Source: Methylobacterium sp. PvR107 (GTDB lineage: Bacteria > Pseudomonadota > Alphaproteobacteria > Rhizobiales > Beijerinckiaceae). Taken from it: 64,000 nt of DNA. Location: assembly GCF_017833295.1 (NCBI RefSeq), contig NZ_JAFIBW010000001.1, positions 5,518,001 to 5,582,000 of the forward strand. Direction: 5' to 3'. Below the pieces are notes generated by a model. It did not search any database. It saw only the letters and a program-made list of their open reading frames with translations, and was not told the DNA's origin. A program made the position numbers and the translations under genes. Shown here piece after piece: positions 44,899 through 54,391 of this stretch. Position 1 is the stretch's first letter; every line of letters starts with the position of its first letter.

Positions 44899-46632
44899 AT
44901 GACCACGAGCCTCTCCGCCGGCGGAACGCCGCGCCTCGCCGCTGCCGATCGTGTCGGCCGGGGGCTCGACGCGCTGAGCGTCAGCCACGGCCGGGCGGTG
45001 GCCGCCCTCCTGGCGCTCTGCCTCGTCCTGTTCCTGCCGGGCCAGATCTCGCTGCAGCCGATGGACCGGGACGAGCCGCGCTTCGCCCAGGCCTCCAAGC
45101 AGATGCTGGAGAGCGGCGACCTCGTCGACATCCGCTTCCAGGGCGAGGCGCGGCACAAGAAGCCCGTGGGGATCTACTGGGCGCAGGCCGCCGCCGTCGC
45201 GGCCGGCGAGGCTTTGGGCGTGCCCGAGGCCCGCACGCAGATCGCCCTGTATCGGATCCCGTCCCTGATCGGGGCCATCGCCTCGGTGCTGCTCGCCTAT
45301 TGGGCGGCCCTGGCCTTCCTGCCGCGCCGCGCCGCGCTTCTCGCCGCCGCCCTCTACGGCGCCTGCCTGATGCTCTCGGCCGAGGCGCATCTCGCCAAGA
45401 CCGACGCGCTGCTCGCCGCCTGCGCCACCGCGAGCCTCGGCGCGCTGGCCCGGACCTGGTTGGATTCCCGCGAGGGCCGCCCCCCGGCGGGCTCGGTCTT
45501 CGCGGCCTTCTGGCTGGGCCTGGCGCTCGGGATCCTGGTCAAGGGACCGATGGTGCCGCTGTTCGTCGTCCTGCCGGCCCTGATCCTGTCGGTGACGGCA
45601 CGCTCCGGACGCTGGCTCCTCGCCCTTCGGCCGCTTCCCGGCCTCGCCCTGACCCTCCTGCTGGTCGCGCCCTGGTTCGCCGCCATCGCGTGGAAGAGCG
45701 GCGGTGCGTTCTACGCCGAGGCGGTCGGGCACGACATGCTGGGCAAGGTCGGCGGCGCCGCCGAACGGCACTGGGGGCCGCCGGGCGCCTACGCGCTCGC
45801 CGTCTTCGCGATCTTCTGGCCCGGCGCCGCCTTCGCGGCCATGAGCCTGCCCTTCGCGTGGCGGGCACGGCGCGAACCCGGCGTGGCCTTCCTGATCGCG
45901 GCGGTGCTGCCGGCGTGGCTGATCTTCGAGGCGGTGCCGACGAAGCTGCCCCATTACGTCCTGCCGCTGATGCCGTGGCTCGCGATCCTCACGGTCCTGG
46001 CGACGACGCGGGGGGCGCTCGATCCCCGCCTGCGCGGGGCGCGCCTGACGGCCCTGCTAGTGCCGGCCATCCCGGTGGCGCTCACGCTCGGCCTCTGCCT
46101 TGCCGGCTGGCGCCTGGATGCCCACACGATCCCGTGGCCCGCTTTGCCGCTGCTCGCCGCCGCCTGCGGCGTCGCCGGGCTCGCCTGGATGGCCTTCGCC
46201 AAAGGACCGCCGGCGGAGGCCGCCGAGCGCGCCCTCGTGCTCAGCGTCCTGGCCTCGTGCCTGCTCGGGCCGGCGGTGCTGGGCGTGGCCCAGCGCGCGC
46301 TGCCCGCCCTCAAGGTCTCGCCCCGGCTCGCGGCCCTGCGCGACCGGATGCCCTGCGCGGATCCGCAGGTGGCGAGCCTCGGCTACCGGGAGCCCAGCCT
46401 CGTGTTCCTGGTCAGCACCGGCCTCGCCCTGCCGCCGGACGGCGCCGCCGCGCGGCGATTCCTGGAAGCCGGCGGCTGCCGGCTGCTGTTCGTGGAATCC
46501 CGGGACCGGGACGACTTCAACGCGGCCTGGCCGGTCGGACGCGGCGTGCCGGCGCCCCTGGCCGAGGTTGAGGGCTTCAACCTGAATACCGGCCGGCGGG
46601 TCTTCGTCACGGCCTACGCGGTGGCCCCGTGA
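44899..46632 (+). CDS. GT39-family (ArnT-like) lipid-linked sugar transferase
   Basis: 577 aa polytopic inner-membrane glycosyltransferase. The first periplasmic loop carries the DxDE-type motif (QPMDRDEPRFAQASKQML) and HKKPVGIYWAQ, both typical of ArnT/PMT-type enzymes that use polyprenyl-phosphate sugars. About 12 hydrophobic segments follow, and a soluble periplasmic C-terminal part (about 470-577). The substrate could be an amino-sugar or hexose added to lipid A or a lipid. It starts a three-gene set with a GT2 and a LAB_N protein, all overlapping, hence one function in envelope modification. Confidence 0.85.
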   Translation: MTTSLSAGGTPRLAAADRVGRGLDALSVSHGRAVAALLALCLVLFLPGQISLQPMDRDEPRFAQASKQMLESGDLVDIRFQGEARHKKPVGIYWAQAAAVAAGEALGVPEARTQIALYRIPSLIGAIASVLLAYWAALAFLPRRAALLAAALYGACLMLSAEAHLAKTDALLAACATASLGALARTWLDSREGRPPAGSVFAAFWLGLALGILVKGPMVPLFVVLPALILSVTARSGRWLLALRPLPGLALTLLLVAPWFAAIAWKSGGAFYAEAVGHDMLGKVGGAAERHWGPPGAYALAVFAIFWPGAAFAAMSLPFAWRARREPGVAFLIAAVLPAWLIFEAVPTKLPHYVLPLMPWLAILTVLATTRGALDPRLRGARLTALLVPAIPVALTLGLCLAGWRLDAHTIPWPALPLLAAACGVAGLAWMAFAKGPPAEAAERALVLSVLASCLLGPAVLGVAQRALPALKVSPRLAALRDRMPCADPQVASLGYREPSLVFLVSTGLALPPDGAAARRFLEAGGCRLLFVESRDRDDFNAAWPVGRGVPAPLAEVEGFNLNTGRRVFVTAYAVAP

Positions 46633-47396
46633 GCGGCGCCCCGGTTCTCAGCGTCGTCGTGCCGGTGAAGAACGAGGCCGGCAACATCGCGCCCCTCGTG
46701 GCCGAGATCGAGGCCGCCTGCGCGGGGCTCGCCTTCGAGCTGATCTACGTCGATGACGGCTCCACGGACGGCACACCGGCCGCCCTGGCGGCCGCCCGCG
46801 CGGGCCGGCCCTGGCTTCGGGTCCTGCGCCATGCCCGAAGCGGCGGCCAGTCGGCCGCGGTGCGCAGCGGCGTCCTGGCGGCCCGGGGCGCGATCGTCGC
46901 CACCCTCGACGGCGACGGCCAGAACGATCCCGTCTTCATCCCCGCCCTCCTGGCGGCGCTGGAGACGGCCGGTCCCGGCGCCGGTCTCGCGCAAGGGCAG
47001 CGGCGCGGGCGCAAGGACGGGCGCTTCAAGATGCTCCAGTCGCGGATCGCCAACGGCGTGCGCGGGCGGATCCTGAAGGACGCCACCCGCGACACCGGCT
47101 GCGGCCTCAAGGTCTTCCGGCGTGCGGCCTATCTCCGCCTGCCGTATTTCGACGCCCTCCACCGATTCATGCCGGCGCTCGTCGTCCGCGAGGGCTTCAC
47201 GGTGGTCCACCGCGACGTGATCGACCGCCCGCGGCTCACCGGCGCGTCGAATTACGGGCTGTTCGACCGTCTCTGGGTCGGGCTTCTGGATCTGGCCGGC
47301 GTCTGGTGGCTGATCCGGCGCAAGCGCGCCGATCCGCAGCCCCGGGAGATCGTGAATCCGGTGCCCACGCCGGCAGACCAGGATGTCGGATGCTGA
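46629..47396 (+). CDS. GT2-family polyprenyl-phosphate glycosyltransferase
   Basis: 255 aa, dolichol-phosphate-mannose synthase-like. GTG 46629 overlaps the previous stop by 4 nt. The N-terminal LSVVVPVKNEAGNIAPLVAEIEAA, IYVDDGSTDGTPAAL and LDGDGQNDPVFIP (DxD-like metal and sugar-nucleotide motif) are diagnostic, as is the late DTGCGLKVFRRAAYLRLPYFDA. A hydrophobic C-terminal stretch is present. It would make the polyprenyl-phosphate sugar used by the upstream GT39 protein. The sugar is not identified. Confidence 0.9.
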   Translation: MSGAPVLSVVVPVKNEAGNIAPLVAEIEAACAGLAFELIYVDDGSTDGTPAALAAARAGRPWLRVLRHARSGGQSAAVRSGVLAARGAIVATLDGDGQNDPVFIPALLAALETAGPGAGLAQGQRRGRKDGRFKMLQSRIANGVRGRILKDATRDTGCGLKVFRRAAYLRLPYFDALHRFMPALVVREGFTVVHRDVIDRPRLTGASNYGLFDRLWVGLLDLAGVWWLIRRKRADPQPREIVNPVPTPADQDVGC

Positions 47397-47722
47397 TCCA
47401 GCTCGCCCACGATCTGCCGGCCTATTTCTACGACGTCTTCGTCACGCGGCTCGATTTCTGGTTGGTCTTCGGCATCGTCGCCCAGCTGGTCTTCGGCTCG
47501 CGCTTCATCCTGCAGTGGATCGCCAGCGAGCGGGCGGGGCGGAGCGTCATGCCCCTCTCGTTCTGGTTCCTGTCGATCCTCGGCGGGATGATGACCCTGG
47601 TCTACGGCTTCGTCCGGCGCGAGCCGGTGATCATCATCGGCCAGGGGCTCTCGACCGGCATCTACCTGCGCAACCTCGCGCTGATCTTCCGCGAGCGGCA
47701 GCGGAAACGGAGCGGCGCATGA
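47390..47722 (+). CDS. LAB_N (lipid-A-disaccharide synthase N-terminal-like) membrane protein
   Basis: 110 aa with three hydrophobic segments (about 22-43, 52-73 and 82-103). Signatures are FWLVFGIVAQLVFGSRFILQWI, PLSFWFLSILGGMMTLVYGF and GQGLSTGIYLRNLALI. The family is named after the N-terminus of some LpxB proteins, but stand-alone copies next to GT39 and GT2 genes probably aid flipping or docking of the lipid-linked sugar. It overlaps the GT2 stop (7 nt) and is overlapped by the next start. Function beyond the family is inference. Confidence 0.87.
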   Translation: MLIQLAHDLPAYFYDVFVTRLDFWLVFGIVAQLVFGSRFILQWIASERAGRSVMPLSFWFLSILGGMMTLVYGFVRREPVIIIGQGLSTGIYLRNLALIFRERQRKRSGA

Positions 47723-48321
47723 CCCGCGCGCCGCTGCCCGGCTTCTACGACGATCTGGACGCCACGTTGCGCGAAGTGTGGCGCCTGCTGGCCGACGGCG
47801 CCGAGCAGGGCCGGAGCGGATTCCACCTGCCGACCCTGGCGACACGCGGTCGGGACGGCGGCCCGCGGGCCCGGACCGTGGTGCTGCGCGCGGCCGATGG
47901 CGCGGCTGGCAGCCTCCGGTTCCACTGCGACCGCCGCTCCGACAAGGCCGCGGAGATCCTGGCGCACCCGGCCTGTGCGCTGGCCGCCTACGACGCCGCC
48001 ACGAAGGTCCAGATCCGCATCGAGGGCCGCGCCACGCTCCACACCGACGATCCCGTGGCGGAGGCAGCCTGGGCCGAGTCCCGGGCGATGAGCCGGGTCT
48101 GCTACGGCGCGGAACCGGCGCCGGGCACCGCGCTGCCCGAGGGCGGCGCTTACAGCCTTCCGGACGAGGCCTCGGCCACGACGCTGGGCCGTCCGCGCTT
48201 CGCCGCCGTGCTGGTGCGGGCCGAGCGCCTGGACTTCCTCTACCTCGACCGGCGCGGTCACCGGCGGGCCGCTTGGTGCCGGAGCGAGCCCGGCTGGCAG
48301 GGCGGCTGGCTGGCACCCTGA
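47719..48321 (+). CDS. Pyridoxamine 5'-phosphate oxidase-like flavoprotein
   Basis: 200 aa FMN-binding split-barrel protein, ATG 47719 overlapping the LAB_N stop (ATGA). Conserved pieces are LPTLATRGRDGGPRARTVVLR, where PdxH-like proteins bind FMN, FHCDRRSDKAAEILAHP, and at the C-terminus FLYLDRRGHRRAAW. The second domain of genuine PdxH (its pyridoxal-binding tail) is not evident, so the substrate may differ. It closes the envelope operon without an obvious link to glycosylation. Confidence 0.8.
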   Translation: MTRAPLPGFYDDLDATLREVWRLLADGAEQGRSGFHLPTLATRGRDGGPRARTVVLRAADGAAGSLRFHCDRRSDKAAEILAHPACALAAYDAATKVQIRIEGRATLHTDDPVAEAAWAESRAMSRVCYGAEPAPGTALPEGGAYSLPDEASATTLGRPRFAAVLVRAERLDFLYLDRRGHRRAAWCRSEPGWQGGWLAP

Positions 48322-48540
48322 CGGCCAAGGGCTGGATGCGCGGCGGGACGACGAGACTTCCCCAGGGGCCAGCCGTGCCGGCATCACTTTACGTTCCGTC
48401 CCGGCGATTCACGCCACGGCCGCGAACGCGGGTTGACGAGTTGCCACGCTTCCGTACGGCGTTTGCCGCGTAACATCCACGCCGTCATGCCGGGGCGCCG
48501 CAGGCGGGCCCGGACCCGGAGGGGCACGCCGGAAGCGGGC

Positions 48541-48624
48541 AATCCAGATCCGCCGACCGTGCCATGCCGTGCGCGCGCCACGGATCTGGATTCCGGGCCC
48601 TGCTCCACAGTCCCGGAATGACGG
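48541..48624. repeat. Compound inverted repeat upstream of the MCP gene
   Basis: AATCCAGATCCG (48541-48552) and CGGATCTGGATT (48581-48592) form a perfect 12-nt inverted pair. Nested to the right, ATTCCGGG (48590-48597) and CCCGGAAT (48612-48619) make a second perfect 8-nt pair around 14 nt. The second half CTGGATTCCGGG...CCCGGAATGACG is homologous to the copy at 6421-6466. The surrounding gap 48322-48843 (522 bp) has no gene; its last 180 bp are AT-richer and hold a TTGACA at 48695-48700 with no good -10. Confidence 0.6.
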
Positions 48625-48843
48625 GATGGCCCCTCCGCGCTGGGGCCAAGCCTTGTTAACCCGTGTTCGGAGCGCTGGCTTCACGCACTGACAGTTGACA
48701 GGCCGAGAAAAATCGCAATCTCAAGATTAAGATGCCTGCATTTCGGTCTCAATGTTGATGTCATTCGTCCCAGTCGTGCGATTTGCTATCGACGCCGCCG
48801 TACCCCGGCACATAGGCAATGCTCGTTTCGGAGCCATTCGTCT

Positions 48844-50535
48844 GTGCGGCGCAACTTCAAAATCACCATCGCCTTCAAGATCGCTTTCGCCTTCGCGTTC
48901 ATAGCCGCGAATGCGATCGGCTACCTCTGGTACATTTCCAGCCGCATGGTCGCAGCCGACACGGCCTACAGCGCCTATCTGGCCAACGATGCCACGGCGG
49001 CCACGATGGCGGCACGGCTGGGACGCGTCGTCTATCAGATGAGCTACGTGGCCTTCCGCGCCCTGGGTGAGGCCGATCCGGACGAGTCGGACCGCGTCGG
49101 TGCCGCCTTCGAGCCGCTTCCCGCCGAAGCCGCGATGCTCCTCGACGGCGCGCGCCGGAATGCACCGGCCTTCCACACCCAGACCGGCCGGATCGCGGAC
49201 CTGCTCGACACCTACGCCGTGCTCACCGGCGAGATGTGCGCCATGGCCAAGAAAGGCATGAGTGCCCAGGCGCTGACGCTCGCGCACAAGCGGGTGGATC
49301 CGCTCCAGAAGACGCTGTTCGCCGAACTCGATACCTTCGTGGGCGATCTGAGCGCGTCGATCCGCACGGGCTCCGAGGGCTTGAGTGCGGAGACACGCAC
49401 GACCGTGTTCTGGGCCATCGGCGTGTCGGCAGGCGGTATCGCCGCCAGCATCCTCATCGGTGTGCTGGTGGTGAATGTCGGTGTCGCGCGCCCGCTCGGC
49501 CGGCTGACGGCCGCATTGAAGACCATGTCGGCGGGGCAGCTCGACATCGAGGTCCCGGAGGCGCGGCGCGGCGACGAGATCGGCGCCATCGGCGAGGCCG
49601 TCGAGGGCATCAAGGCCCTGGTTGCCCGGACGTCCGCCGAGCAGGCCGAGAGCCAGCGGCGGACGGATGAGGCGGCGGCCGCCGATCGCAGCCAGACGCG
49701 GCTGCGGCTCGCCGCGGATTTCGAGGACATTGTGGGCCGGATCATCGGCCTCGTCGCCGGTTCGGTCGCGACCTTGCAGACGGTCGCCCGGACCATGACC
49801 GAAACCGCCGCGCGGGCCGCCGACCAGTCCATCTCGGTCGCGGGCGCCGCCGAGGAGGCCGCGGCCAACGTCAGCACGGTCATGGCCGCCGCCGAGCAGC
49901 TCGGTTCCTCCGTCGCGGAGATCGGCCGGCAGGTCGGCGGCTCGGCCAAGCTCGCACAGAACGCCGTCTCGGAAGCCGACCGGACCGCGTCCCTGGTCCA
50001 GGATCTCAGTGCCGCCGCCACGAAAATCGGCGCGGTGGTCGCGCTGATCGAGGGCATTGCGAGCCAGACCAACCTGCTGGCTCTGAATGCCACGATCGAA
50101 GCCGCACGCGCCGGAGAGGCCGGGCGGGGCTTCGCCGTCGTGGCGGGCGAGGTCAAGGATCTTGCCGGGCAGGCCGCCCGGGCGACGGGTGAGATCACGG
50201 GGCAGATCGGCCGGATCCAGCGCGCGACCGATCAGGCTGTCGCGGTGATCGCCTCGATCACCGCCCGGATCCGCGAGATCGACGCGGTCGCAGCAGGCAT
50301 CGCGGCCGCGGTCGAACAGCAGGGGGCGGCCACGCGGGAGATCGCGCGCAACGTCGCACAGGCCTCGGCCGACACCCGTGCGGTCACCGCCACCACGACC
50401 GGCGTTGCCAAAGCCGCCGGCGAGACGGGGACGGCCGCCGGTCAGGTCCTGGCCTCCGCCGCCGCGCTGGCCCGGCAATCGGAGGAACTCGGCAGCGCGG
50501 TCCGTTACTTCCTGGCCACGATCCGGGCCGCCTGA
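48844..50535 (+). CDS. Methyl-accepting chemotaxis protein (HAMP, 4-helix-bundle sensor)
   Basis: 563 aa, GTG 48844 ([23 protein letters not shown] is TM1; here shortened to [14 protein letters not shown]). Periplasmic domain about 31-186; TM2 about 187-213; HAMP about 214-270 ([20 protein letters not shown]). The conserved tip is canonical: [20 protein letters not shown] and [17 protein letters not shown]. It therefore should work with the flagellar CheA/CheW rather than the altered system at 15-26 kb. The C-terminus ([10 protein letters not shown]) is a common alphaproteobacterial end. Its own che genes are not nearby. Confidence 0.93.
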   Translation: MRRNFKITIAFKIAFAFAFIAANAIGYLWYISSRMVAADTAYSAYLANDATAATMAARLGRVVYQMSYVAFRALGEADPDESDRVGAAFEPLPAEAAMLLDGARRNAPAFHTQTGRIADLLDTYAVLTGEMCAMAKKGMSAQALTLAHKRVDPLQKTLFAELDTFVGDLSASIRTGSEGLSAETRTTVFWAIGVSAGGIAASILIGVLVVNVGVARPLGRLTAALKTMSAGQLDIEVPEARRGDEIGAIGEAVEGIKALVARTSAEQAESQRRTDEAAAADRSQTRLRLAADFEDIVGRIIGLVAGSVATLQTVARTMTETAARAADQSISVAGAAEEAAANVSTVMAAAEQLGSSVAEIGRQVGGSAKLAQNAVSEADRTASLVQDLSAAATKIGAVVALIEGIASQTNLLALNATIEAARAGEAGRGFAVVAGEVKDLAGQAARATGEITGQIGRIQRATDQAVAVIASITARIREIDAVAAGIAAAVEQQGAATREIARNVAQASADTRAVTATTTGVAKAAGETGTAAGQVLASAAALARQSEELGSAVRYFLATIRAA

Positions 50536-50651
50536 GGCCCCCAGGCGTGCGCCGGGATGGCAGACCTGCGCCGCCGTCCCTGACAGGCGCCAGCCGCCTG
50601 CGCTAAAGGCTTCGGACCCGGCCGCCCATCCGGGTCGACCGGGAGGAACCC

Positions 50652-51548
50652 GTGGGCCTCGTCTACGCGCTCGCCGCCTACCTGAGCTGGGGCCTCCTGG
50701 TCCCGGTGCATTTCCGGATGCTCGGGGCCTACAGCCCGAACCACATTCTGGCCGAGCGTATCGTCTGGTCCAGCCTGTTCGCGGGTGCGCTGGCGCTGAT
50801 CCTCGCGGCCCGCCACCACCTGGACCTGCCGCGGCCGCTGCGGCGGCGCCACGCCCTGCTGCTGCTCTCGGCGGCGATGATCGCGGTGAACTGGCTGCTC
50901 TACCTCTATGCGATCAGCAGCGGGCATCTGCTCGATGCAAGCCTGGGCTACTACATCAATCCACTGGTCAGCGTCGCCCTCGGGCGGGTCGTGCTCGGCG
51001 AGCGGCTCAGGCCGATGCAGATGGCGGCCGTCGGCATCGCGGCGGCGGGTGTGGCGATCGCGGTGGGCTGGGCCGGCGAATTGCCGCTGCTGTCGCTCTC
51101 CCTGGCGGTGTCCTTCGCGCTCTACGGGCTCGCGCGGAAGGTCGCCGCGGTCGACGCCCTGGTGGGCTTCCTGGCCGAGACGCTGCTGCTCCTGCCCGGG
51201 GCGATCCTCTGGCTCGTCCTGACCGCCGAGCCGTTTCTGCCCGCGGCGCCGTCGGACCGGGCTCTGCTGATGCTGACGGGGCTCACCACCGCCCTGCCGC
51301 TGATCTGGTTCGCCGCCGCGGCCGTCCGCCTGAAGCTCACCACCCTCGGCCTGTTGCAATACGTGGCGCCGACCTGCCTGCTCGGCCTGAGCGTGCTGGC
51401 CTACGGCGAGCGCGTCGAGCCGCACCGGGCCCTGATGCTCGCGCTGATCTGGGTGGCGCTCGCCCTCTACAGCATCGACGCCCTGCGCCTTCGGCGCAGC
51501 CCGGAGGCCGGTCCGGTCCGGTCGGATCCCGACACGATGCGTGTATAA
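50652..51548 (+). CDS. rarD: EamA/RarD-family permease
   Basis: 298 aa inner-membrane drug/metabolite transporter-type protein with about ten helices. GTG 50652 follows GGGAGGAACCC. Signatures are YALAAYLSWGLLVPVHFRML, SPNHILAERIVWSSLFA, and the central AISSGHLLDASLGYYINPLVSVALGRVVLGERL, characteristic of RarD (quoted as GHLLDASLGYYINPLV). The substrate is unknown; RarD was named for chloramphenicol sensitivity in Pseudomonas. The preceding gene is a receptor and the following one a kinase, 52 bp away. Confidence 0.9.
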   Translation: MGLVYALAAYLSWGLLVPVHFRMLGAYSPNHILAERIVWSSLFAGALALILAARHHLDLPRPLRRRHALLLLSAAMIAVNWLLYLYAISSGHLLDASLGYYINPLVSVALGRVVLGERLRPMQMAAVGIAAAGVAIAVGWAGELPLLSLSLAVSFALYGLARKVAAVDALVGFLAETLLLLPGAILWLVLTAEPFLPAAPSDRALLMLTGLTTALPLIWFAAAAVRLKLTTLGLLQYVAPTCLLGLSVLAYGERVEPHRALMLALIWVALALYSIDALRLRRSPEAGPVRSDPDTMRV

Positions 51549-51600
51549 GGAATACCGGTAAGAGCCGCCGCGGGGCGGATGACAGGATAGCGCGTGGCCG

Positions 51601-53991
51601 ATGAGCGAGACTGAGGGCGGCGCGCAGGCCGTCACGGATGCCGACTACCGGAACCTCGCCGAGACGCTGCCGCAGCTCGCCTGGATCGCCGAGGCCGACG
51701 GCACCATCATCTGGTACAATCAGCGCTGGTACGACTACACGGGCACGACGCTGGAGGAGATGCGCGGCTGGGGCTGGCGCACCGTCCATCACCCCGACCA
51801 TGTCGCGGCCGTGACCGAGCGCTACCAGGCCGCGATCACGCTGGGCCGGTCCTGGGAGGACACCTTCCCGCTGCGCGGTCGTGACGGGACCTATCGCTGG
51901 TTCCTCTCGAAGGCGCTGCCGCACCACGACGCGTCGGGAGGGATCCTGCGCTGGTACGGCACCAACACCGACATCACCGGCCGCCGCACCGTCGAGGAGC
52001 GCCTGCGCCATTCCGAGCAGCGGTTCCGGGCGCTGGTGGACGCCTCCGCGGCGGTCATCTGGAACACCAACGCGGCCGGCGAGCTGATGCCGCCCCAGGT
52101 CCGGTGGAGCATCTATACCGGCCAGACCGAGGAGGCCTACCAGGGCTGGGGCTGGCTCGACGCGGTCCATCCCGACGACCGGGGTCACGCGGCCGATGCC
52201 TGGGCGGCCTGCGTGGAGGCGCGCCAGACCTACGAGGTCGAGTACCGCCTGCGCCGCCACGACGGCGCGTGGCGCGCCATGGAGGTCCGCGGCGTGCCGG
52301 TGCTCTCCGAGGACGGCAGCTTGCGCGAATGGGTCGGCACCTGCGTGGACGTCACCGAGCGGAAGGAAGCCGAGGAGACGGTGGAACGCGCACGGCAGGC
52401 CGCCGAGGCGGCAAACCGGGCGAAGAGCCAGTTCATCGCCAATATGAGCCACGAGTTGCGCACGCCGCTCTCGGCGGTGATCGGCTATTCCGAGATGCTC
52501 GGCGAGGAGCTGGAGGATATCGGCCAGGCCGCGCTCCTGCCGGATCTGCGCAAGATCGAGGCGGCGGCGCGCCACCTCCTGTCGCTGATCAACGACGTGC
52601 TGGACATCTCGAAGATCGAGGCCGGCCGCATGACCGCCTCCGCCGAGACCTTCGCGGTGGCGGAGCTGCTCCGGGACGTGTCCGATTCCACCGGCTCGCT
52701 GGTGGAGAAGAAGGGCAACCGCTTCGTCCTCGATGCGGGGGCCGGGGAGGGGGCGGTGCTGGGGTCCATGCACCAGGACCAGACCAAGATCCGCCAGTGC
52801 CTGCTGAACCTCATCGGCAACGCCGCCAAGTTCACCGAGACCGGGACGATCACCCTGACGGTGCGTCGGCACCGGGAGGGGGCCGCGGACTGGCTGTCCT
52901 TCGCGGTGACCGACACCGGCATCGGCATGAGCGAGGAGCAGATCGGGCGCCTGTTCGAACGCTTCGTGCAGGCGGACGATTCGACCACGCGCCAGTTCGG
53001 CGGCACCGGCCTCGGGCTCGCCATCACCCGCGCCTTCTGCCGGACGATGGGCGGCGACATCAGCGTCACCAGCACGCCGGGCGCGGGCGCGACCTTCACG
53101 GTCCGCCTGCCCGCCATGCTCCAGCCCGAGGACGCGCCGCCGACCGAAGCCGAACCGCACACGCCCGTGGAGCCCCACGAGCAGCACGAGACGGTGCTGC
53201 TGGTCGACGACGATCCCGCGGCCCGCGAGCTGCTCCAGCGTTTCCTTGAGCGTGAGGGGTTCCACGTGCGCAGCGCCAGTGACGGACGCGCCGGCCTGAC
53301 GCTCGCCCGGGCGCTGCGGCCGCGGGCGATCCTGCTCGATGTCGAGATGCCGCGCATGGACGGCTGGGCGGTGCTGCACGCGGTGCGCAACGACCCCGAC
53401 CTCGCCGGAACGCCGGTGATCATGACCTCGGTCGTGGCCGAGCAGGGGCTCGGCCAGGCGCTCGGCGCCACCGACTATTTCGTCAAGCCGATCGATTGGG
53501 ACAGGCTCAAGGGCCTGATGGAGCGCTACCGGCCGGAGGCGCCGGGCGAAGCCCGCATCCTCGTGGTCGACGACGACGCGGATGCCCGCGAGCGCCTGCG
53601 CCGGTCCCTGGGCCGCGAGGGCTGGACCATCGACGAGGCGGAGAACGGCCGGATCGCCCTCGAGCGCGTCAGCCAGGCGCGCCCGAGCCTGATCCTCCTC
53701 GACCTGATGATGCCCGAGATGGACGGGTTCGGCTTCCTGCGGGCGCTGCGCGCGCGGCCCGACGGCGACGTGCCCGTCGTGGTGCTCACCGCCAAGGAGA
53801 TCACAACGGCCGAGAAGGAGAGCCTGAACGTCCAGGCCGACCGGGTGATCGCCAAGGGCTCCATGAGCCTTGCCGAGATCGGCCGGCAACTGCGGGTGCT
53901 CTACGCGCGTTCGGCGAGCGAGCCGGTGCCTGGACAGCTGCAGGGCCTGATCGCGCGGCTCGCGGAGCAGGACGGGGAGGACAGGGCATGA
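51601..53991 (+). CDS. Hybrid histidine kinase: PAS-PAS-kinase-receiver-receiver
   Basis: 796 aa soluble sensor. PAS domains at 12-130 and 137-255 show [26 protein letters not shown] and [18 protein letters not shown] type signatures (short parts: [20 protein letters not shown]). H284 is in [11 protein letters not shown]. The HATPase domain (about 390-505) contains [24 protein letters not shown] and GTGLGLAI. Receiver 1 (about 533-648, [11 protein letters not shown]) and receiver 2 (about 660-775, [11 protein letters not shown]) both keep the acid pair DDD and the phospho-aspartate. A small 93-aa gene overlaps its stop. Ligand and output are unknown. Confidence 0.93.
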   Translation: MSETEGGAQAVTDADYRNLAETLPQLAWIAEADGTIIWYNQRWYDYTGTTLEEMRGWGWRTVHHPDHVAAVTERYQAAITLGRSWEDTFPLRGRDGTYRWFLSKALPHHDASGGILRWYGTNTDITGRRTVEERLRHSEQRFRALVDASAAVIWNTNAAGELMPPQVRWSIYTGQTEEAYQGWGWLDAVHPDDRGHAADAWAACVEARQTYEVEYRLRRHDGAWRAMEVRGVPVLSEDGSLREWVGTCVDVTERKEAEETVERARQAAEAANRAKSQFIANMSHELRTPLSAVIGYSEMLGEELEDIGQAALLPDLRKIEAAARHLLSLINDVLDISKIEAGRMTASAETFAVAELLRDVSDSTGSLVEKKGNRFVLDAGAGEGAVLGSMHQDQTKIRQCLLNLIGNAAKFTETGTITLTVRRHREGAADWLSFAVTDTGIGMSEEQIGRLFERFVQADDSTTRQFGGTGLGLAITRAFCRTMGGDISVTSTPGAGATFTVRLPAMLQPEDAPPTEAEPHTPVEPHEQHETVLLVDDDPAARELLQRFLEREGFHVRSASDGRAGLTLARALRPRAILLDVEMPRMDGWAVLHAVRNDPDLAGTPVIMTSVVAEQGLGQALGATDYFVKPIDWDRLKGLMERYRPEAPGEARILVVDDDADARERLRRSLGREGWTIDEAENGRIALERVSQARPSLILLDLMMPEMDGFGFLRALRARPDGDVPVVVLTAKEITTAEKESLNVQADRVIAKGSMSLAEIGRQLRVLYARSASEPVPGQLQGLIARLAEQDGEDRA

Positions 53992-54269
53992 GCGGCGACG
54001 GGATCGATCCGGACAAGGCGGTGGCGATCCGCCTGCGGGCGCGGTTGGCGGTGGTGGAGCGGGCGGCGTGGTTCGGCATGGTCCACGCCATGAAGACGCG
54101 CCCGGCCGAGACCGAGGCCTACATCACCTCGGAGCGGGCGCGGTGCACCGATGGGTTCGGCAGCGGCGCCTGGGCCAAGGACCTCACCGACGCCGAGCGG
54201 ACGATGCTCGCCGACGAGGTGGATGCCGGTCTGGCGCAGCTGCTGGAGGATGCGCGCGGGGAGGTGTGA
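53988..54269 (+). CDS. Unknown 93-aa protein coupled to the hybrid kinase
   Basis: ATG 53988 overlaps the kinase stop (ATGA), so the two are translated together. The protein is soluble and helical: [30 protein letters not shown], then [40 protein letters not shown] (both described only in part: [15 protein letters not shown] and [17 protein letters not shown]). I do not recognise a family. Because small proteins coupled to two-receiver kinases are often partners or regulators, an interaction with that kinase is plausible but unproven. Confidence 0.68.
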   Translation: MSGDGIDPDKAVAIRLRARLAVVERAAWFGMVHAMKTRPAETEAYITSERARCTDGFGSGAWAKDLTDAERTMLADEVDAGLAQLLEDARGEV

Positions 54270-54280
54270 GCCGCCGCTGT

Positions 54281-54366
54281 TGCGAGCGGAGCGAAACAAC
54301 CCAGTGTAGCGGCACGCCCTGCGAGGTCGCGCCGCCCTGGGTGAGGTCGCTTCGCTCGCGATGACA
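54281..54366. repeat. Interspersed inverted repeat (GCGAGCGGAGCGAA type), copy 1
   Basis: Left TTGCGAGCGGAGCGAAACAACCCAG pairs imperfectly with right CTGGGTGAGGTCGCTTCGCTCGCGATGAC (given in short: GCGAGCGGAGCGAA and TTCGCTCGC, CCCAG and CTGGG). The gap of 122 bp between the 93-aa gene and the convergent peptidase contains only this. A related half-element lies at 63664-63688. Confidence 0.65.
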
Positions 54367-54391
54367 GTGTGGGCCGCGTTTGCGCCGGAGC

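Noticed and set aside
43465..45954. 829-codon minus-strand open frame opposite the PrpD-like and GT39 genes
   Set aside because: Shadow of two well-supported plus-strand genes; composition is Arg/Gly/Glu-rich without domains.
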